Shown piece by piece: positions 51,982 to 54,797 of a stretch of 54,797 nucleotides of DNA (within the stretch, counting starts at the first letter, position 1; every line of letters starts with the position of its first letter). A model generated the notes under the pieces. It saw only the letters and a program-made list of their open reading frames with translations. It did no database searches and was not told the DNA's origin. The position numbers and the translations under genes are program-made. The DNA lies in the NCBI GenBank assembly GCA_035490315.1, contig DATHET010000346.1, positions 1-54,797 on the forward strand. Direction: 5' to 3'. The DNA comes from JADJQU01 sp035490315. Its GTDB lineage: Bacteria; Planctomycetota; UBA1135; GCA-002686595.

Positions 51982-53763
51982 TCACAGTCCGCGCAGCACG
52001 AATCCCGGACCCGTGATGGGCCCGACGCGCAGCGGCCGCTGGCCGAATCGCCACTTCACGAAGATCGCGGGCGCGAGGGGGCCGCCCAGGCTCGTGGTGA
52101 GCTCGCCCTGGGCGGTGAGCGCGATCGCCGGGCCGTAGGGGAAGGTCTTCACGGGGAAGAGGAAAAGGTTGCCCGTGGAGAGATCGCAGCCGCGCAGCTC
52201 GTCGCCGCCCGAGTCGCGCGAGATGAACGCGACGGTGTTCCCGCGCAGGCTGATCTGGTCGTAGCTGTCCGCGTTGCCGTTGGAGTACACGAGCTGCGCC
52301 GACAGAGGCGTCGCGCTGTTCCAGGCGATGACCTCGCGCGGTTGACCCGAGGTCGTGCGGCGCACGAGCAGGATCCAACGATTGCCCGAGCGGGCGACGC
52401 CATCGAAATCCTTGACGTTGTTCAGCAGCGTCGCCGCCGGCCCACCCTGAGGCGCGTAGACCACGATCCGATCCAGATTGCGGTCGAGCAACATGCGCCC
52501 GAGCGTTCCCGGCAGATCGACGGCACCCTCGGGCTTGATCGTGCCCGGCGAGGTGAAGGGCGGCAGGGCGATCCCGGAGGACTGGGTGAGATTCTGCAGC
52601 TGCACTGCAGGCCCTCCGACCGGAAGCGCCGCGCTGAACACGTCGATCTTGTCGATGCCGCCCTGCAGCGTGTCGCGCTCGCCGGCGGTGAAGACGAAGG
52701 CGGCGCCGACACGGAACGCGAACTGGCCGACCTCGTCGATCGTGTCGGTGAAGTCCGCGTTGGACGTCAGCTGCGTGGCGAAGATCGCCGATTGCCAGGG
52801 CACGCGAGCGAGGAAAGCCTCGCGCGTCAGGCCTTCGGTGCGCCAGGAGCACCTCGATCCGTCGTCGGCGACGGCGAGGAAGGGTCCGTCGAGCTGCTCG
52901 GGCAGATATCCCGCCGGCGAAATCGCCGCCGCTTGCGGCGTCGCGCGCACCAGGGCTCCTTGCGGCGAGGCCACATACACGTCGGCTGCTTGCGGCGAAG
53001 CTCCCGCGACGAAGACCGCATAGTTTCCCAGCTCGGACAGGGCGAGCTCGCCCGAGAACCACAGCGGCGGGTTGATGCCGAAGTTGAATTCGACAGCCTG
53101 CGCGGGGCCGGGGCGCGCGAAGCTCACCAGGCCGCTGGCGTGCATCGCGACTCCCCATTGCGGAGCGAGGAACAGGCTCTGGGCCCGCCAGTCGAGCGGC
53201 GCCAGCGCAGCGGTGCGGTCGGTCACGAGGCCCGAGGGGAGATCGACCTCGAGCAGATTGCCGCCGCCAGCCAACGTCGTCGCGCACAGGAGCGCGCGGC
53301 CATCGCTCGCGGTGGCGACGCGAGCGAGCAGCGGATTCTGGTCGCCAGCCGCGCCCGTGCCCGGCAGCTCGACGGCGCGGCGGAGCGTGCCGCCCGGGTC
53401 GATCCAGAAGATCCCGAAACGGCGCGCGGTCGGGCCGGCGATCGTCTCGTAGAAGAACAGCGAGCCTGCTTCCGCGGGCAGGGCGATGCGGCTGGCTCCC
53501 GGGACGTCGTCGTAGCGCCAGGGCCGGCCCGCGTCCGCTCGAGTCAGCTCGGTGCGCCCGTTGACCTCGAGGGGCAGGAGCCGGACTGGTGCCGCGCGCA
53601 GAGGCAGAGGGACGCTGGCTCCGCTCGCCAAATCGCGCTGCTCGAGCGTCCCGAAGCTTCCCGCGGTGCCGTGGAACAAGACCGTGCCCTGTGCCTGGGC
53701 TCGGCCCCCGCTCAAGGCGCCGATCGAGACGAACAGAGAGAACAGGCTGGGGTGCATTCGCAT
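51982..53763 (-). CDS. Secreted beta-propeller-like protein of unknown function
   Basis: 593 residues from the ATG at 53763 (a second ATG two codons later is also possible); the frame is open upstream but the signal peptide starts here (LFSLFVSIGALSGGRAQAQG, cut after AQA). The rest is rich in beta-strand with repeated segments of the form VAxDGxxxxxxT, for example LARVATASDGRALLCATT, LAVADDGSRCSW and QISLRGNTVAFISRDSGGDEL. These suggest TolB- or YncE-like propeller blades. No enzyme motif is seen and there is no lipobox, so it should be exported and released or surface-bound. It is divergent from the kinase gene. Confidence 0.65.
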   Translation of the reverse strand: MRMHPSLFSLFVSIGALSGGRAQAQGTVLFHGTAGSFGTLEQRDLASGASVPLPLRAAPVRLLPLEVNGRTELTRADAGRPWRYDDVPGASRIALPAEAGSLFFYETIAGPTARRFGIFWIDPGGTLRRAVELPGTGAAGDQNPLLARVATASDGRALLCATTLAGGGNLLEVDLPSGLVTDRTAALAPLDWRAQSLFLAPQWGVAMHASGLVSFARPGPAQAVEFNFGINPPLWFSGELALSELGNYAVFVAGASPQAADVYVASPQGALVRATPQAAAISPAGYLPEQLDGPFLAVADDGSRCSWRTEGLTREAFLARVPWQSAIFATQLTSNADFTDTIDEVGQFAFRVGAAFVFTAGERDTLQGGIDKIDVFSAALPVGGPAVQLQNLTQSSGIALPPFTSPGTIKPEGAVDLPGTLGRMLLDRNLDRIVVYAPQGGPAATLLNNVKDFDGVARSGNRWILLVRRTTSGQPREVIAWNSATPLSAQLVYSNGNADSYDQISLRGNTVAFISRDSGGDELRGCDLSTGNLFLFPVKTFPYGPAIALTAQGELTTSLGGPLAPAIFVKWRFGQRPLRVGPITGPGFVLRGL

Positions 53764-53936
53764 GGGAGTTTCCTGCCAGAGTGAGTCTACCGGGAAGGTG
53801 CAGCGCAATCGGCGGACCGTACCGTCATGCCGGCGCGATAGCAGGTCCGAGGTCGGGCTTGGCGGACGCGTGCGCGCGGATTCCGACTGGATCTTCCGTC
53901 GGGCTGCGCACTCTGGCCCATATTCGGCGGCCTTCA

Positions 53937-53957
53937 ATTGTCCAGAATTCAGACAAT
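53937..53957. promoter_or_regulatory. Dyad at the start codon of the kinase-like gene
   Basis: ATTGTC (53937-53942) and GACAAT (53952-53957) are exact inverted 6-bp arms with nine bases between them; the right arm covers the first two bases of the start codon. The stretch is AT-rich in otherwise GC-rich DNA. It could be an operator or an RNA hairpin hiding the start; chance is possible. Confidence 0.35.
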
Positions 53958-54797
53958 GCGATCCCCGACCCCGCCCGCGCCCGAGGCCCCTGCCGGTTTT
54001 TTTCTGCGCCGACAGCTGGCCGGTGGAGCGAGCGCCGGAGTCTGGCTGGCCGACCATGGGGGTGACCTGGCCGTGCTGCGCTTTGAGACGGCCGATTCCG
54101 GGCAGGACCTCGCCGAGCTGGCGGTCCTGGCGAGCCTGGACCATCCGGCCCTGGCTCGATTGATCGATCACGGATCCCTGCCCGGGGGCGGGCGCTACCT
54201 CGCGCGAGCCTGGATCGAGGGCGCGGATCTTCTGGAGTGGGCCGCCTCGCCCGCGGCCAGCGATGCGCGAGCGATCGGAAAGCTGATCGCCCGCCTGTGC
54301 CTTCCGCTCCAAGCCCTGCACCGAGCCGGCTTCGTCCACGCCGATCTCAAGCCGCAGAACGTGATCGTCGGACCCGAAGGCCGCGTCACGTTGACCGACT
54401 TCGGATTGGCCCGCCGCTCGGGAGGAGCGCGAGACGCCGTCTCGGGCTCGGCCTTCTCGATCGCTCCGGAAGTCCTGCACGACGAGGCCGTCGACGTGCG
54501 CGCCGATCTCTTCGCGCTCGGTGTCCTGATCGTGCAGGTCTTCGCTGGGCTGCACGCCACCGCGCGCGATTTCTACGGGCGGTTTCCAGCTCAGGATTTT
54601 TTCACGGCCGCGGGCACCTCGCCGGCCGAGCTTCCCGATTGGATCGCCGACATCGCCGCGGGCTTGGTCGAGCGCGATCCCAGCGCACGCCCGCAGAGCG
54701 CCGCCGCCGTCGGACGTCTCCTGTGCGCGCGTCTGGGCGAGGACGAGCTGGCGCGCGAGTTCGACGCGCAGCTCGGACGAGCGCGCTTTTCGCCGCG
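53956..54797 (+). CDS. Ser/Thr protein kinase-like protein, 3' part outside window
   Basis: About 280 residues visible, from the ATG at 53956 to the right edge. Hanks-type landmarks are GGASAGVW (glycine loop), HADLKPQN (catalytic loop with Asp), LTDFGLARRS (metal-binding Asp) and APEVL. The beta-3 VAIK strand reads LAVLRFE, so the ATP-anchoring Lys seems to be Arg; the catalytic loop also has Ala for the Arg of HRD, and the APE region lacks the usual GTxxY. This could be a weak kinase or a pseudokinase. The remainder of the gene, which in such proteins often holds repeats or a membrane segment, is not visible. Confidence 0.85.
   Translation, partial: MRSPTPPAPEAPAGFFLRRQLAGGASAGVWLADHGGDLAVLRFETADSGQDLAELAVLASLDHPALARLIDHGSLPGGGRYLARAWIEGADLLEWAASPAASDARAIGKLIARLCLPLQALHRAGFVHADLKPQNVIVGPEGRVTLTDFGLARRSGGARDAVSGSAFSIAPEVLHDEAVDVRADLFALGVLIVQVFAGLHATARDFYGRFPAQDFFTAAGTSPAELPDWIADIAAGLVERDPSARPQSAAAVGRLLCARLGEDELAREFDAQLGRARFSP

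Overview
The window is high-GC bacterial chromosome, densely coding on both strands, with no rRNA, tRNA, CRISPR array, insertion sequence or prophage that I can recognise. The best guess for the host is a deep-branching planctomycete. Clues are the many secreted lipoproteins and beta-propeller proteins, frequent GTG/TTG starts with weak Shine-Dalgarno sequences, and a secreted protein (39809-41074) whose C-terminal domain ends in a CQWWGRDPGF-type motif. I associate that motif with uncultured or recently cultured Planctomycetota, from memory and not from a search. No stretch longer than 300 bases lacks a gene. The largest gap (8042-8328, 287 bases) holds two tandem dyad repeats that look like operators.

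Layout. 1-524 (-) is the 5' end of an M28 peptidase lipoprotein. 699-5150 (+) is the prkA / yeaH-type DUF444 / spoVR triad, followed by an NHL-type lipoprotein. A perfect 47-bp-arm palindrome exactly fills the gap between that gene's stop codon and the stop codon of a convergent sigma-54 activator with a degenerate receiver (6560-8041). 8329-17375 (+) is the most interesting accessory block: lysine 2,3-aminomutase with a repetitive tail, two D-Ala-D-Ala-ligase-like ATP-grasp enzymes, a GNAT acetyltransferase, a cysteine-cluster protein and two OPT-family peptide transporters, mostly joined by short overlaps. It could make and move a beta-lysine-containing amide or peptide. 17392-23272 (+) holds four glycosyltransferase genes, one of them a GT2-GT4 fusion. 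23317-29204 (+) is an AddB/AddA-type recombination helicase-nuclease pair. 29206-32506 (-) is an MBL hydrolase and a YfhO-type membrane protein.

32569-34467 (+) is a PA-M28-PDZ peptidase lipoprotein. 34468-36349 (-) is rnpA-yidD plus a TolB-like lipoprotein, joined by 4-base overlaps and without rpmH or yidC. 36430-39589 (+) is a striking ORF in which an aldehyde-dehydrogenase-like half, lacking its catalytic Cys and Glu, continues in frame into L-lysine 6-transaminase; a GNAT gene follows. 41123-43140 (-) is rlmN with a DHH phosphoesterase. 43195-45573 (-) is a KaiB-PAS-PAS-GGDEF-EAL protein. 45601-49786 is a polyphosphate island (sixA, ppk1, ppx) in which the convergent ppk1 and ppx overlap antisense by 231 bp. 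49868-53763 (-) has an FGGY kinase, an anchored hypothetical protein and a secreted propeller-like protein. The window ends inside a Ser/Thr-kinase-like gene whose ATP-binding Lys appears to be Arg.

Two loci therefore concern lysine: kamA with its ATP-grasp partners, and the 6-transaminase with its dead dehydrogenase half. All functional statements are read from motifs and family knowledge; no database search was run.
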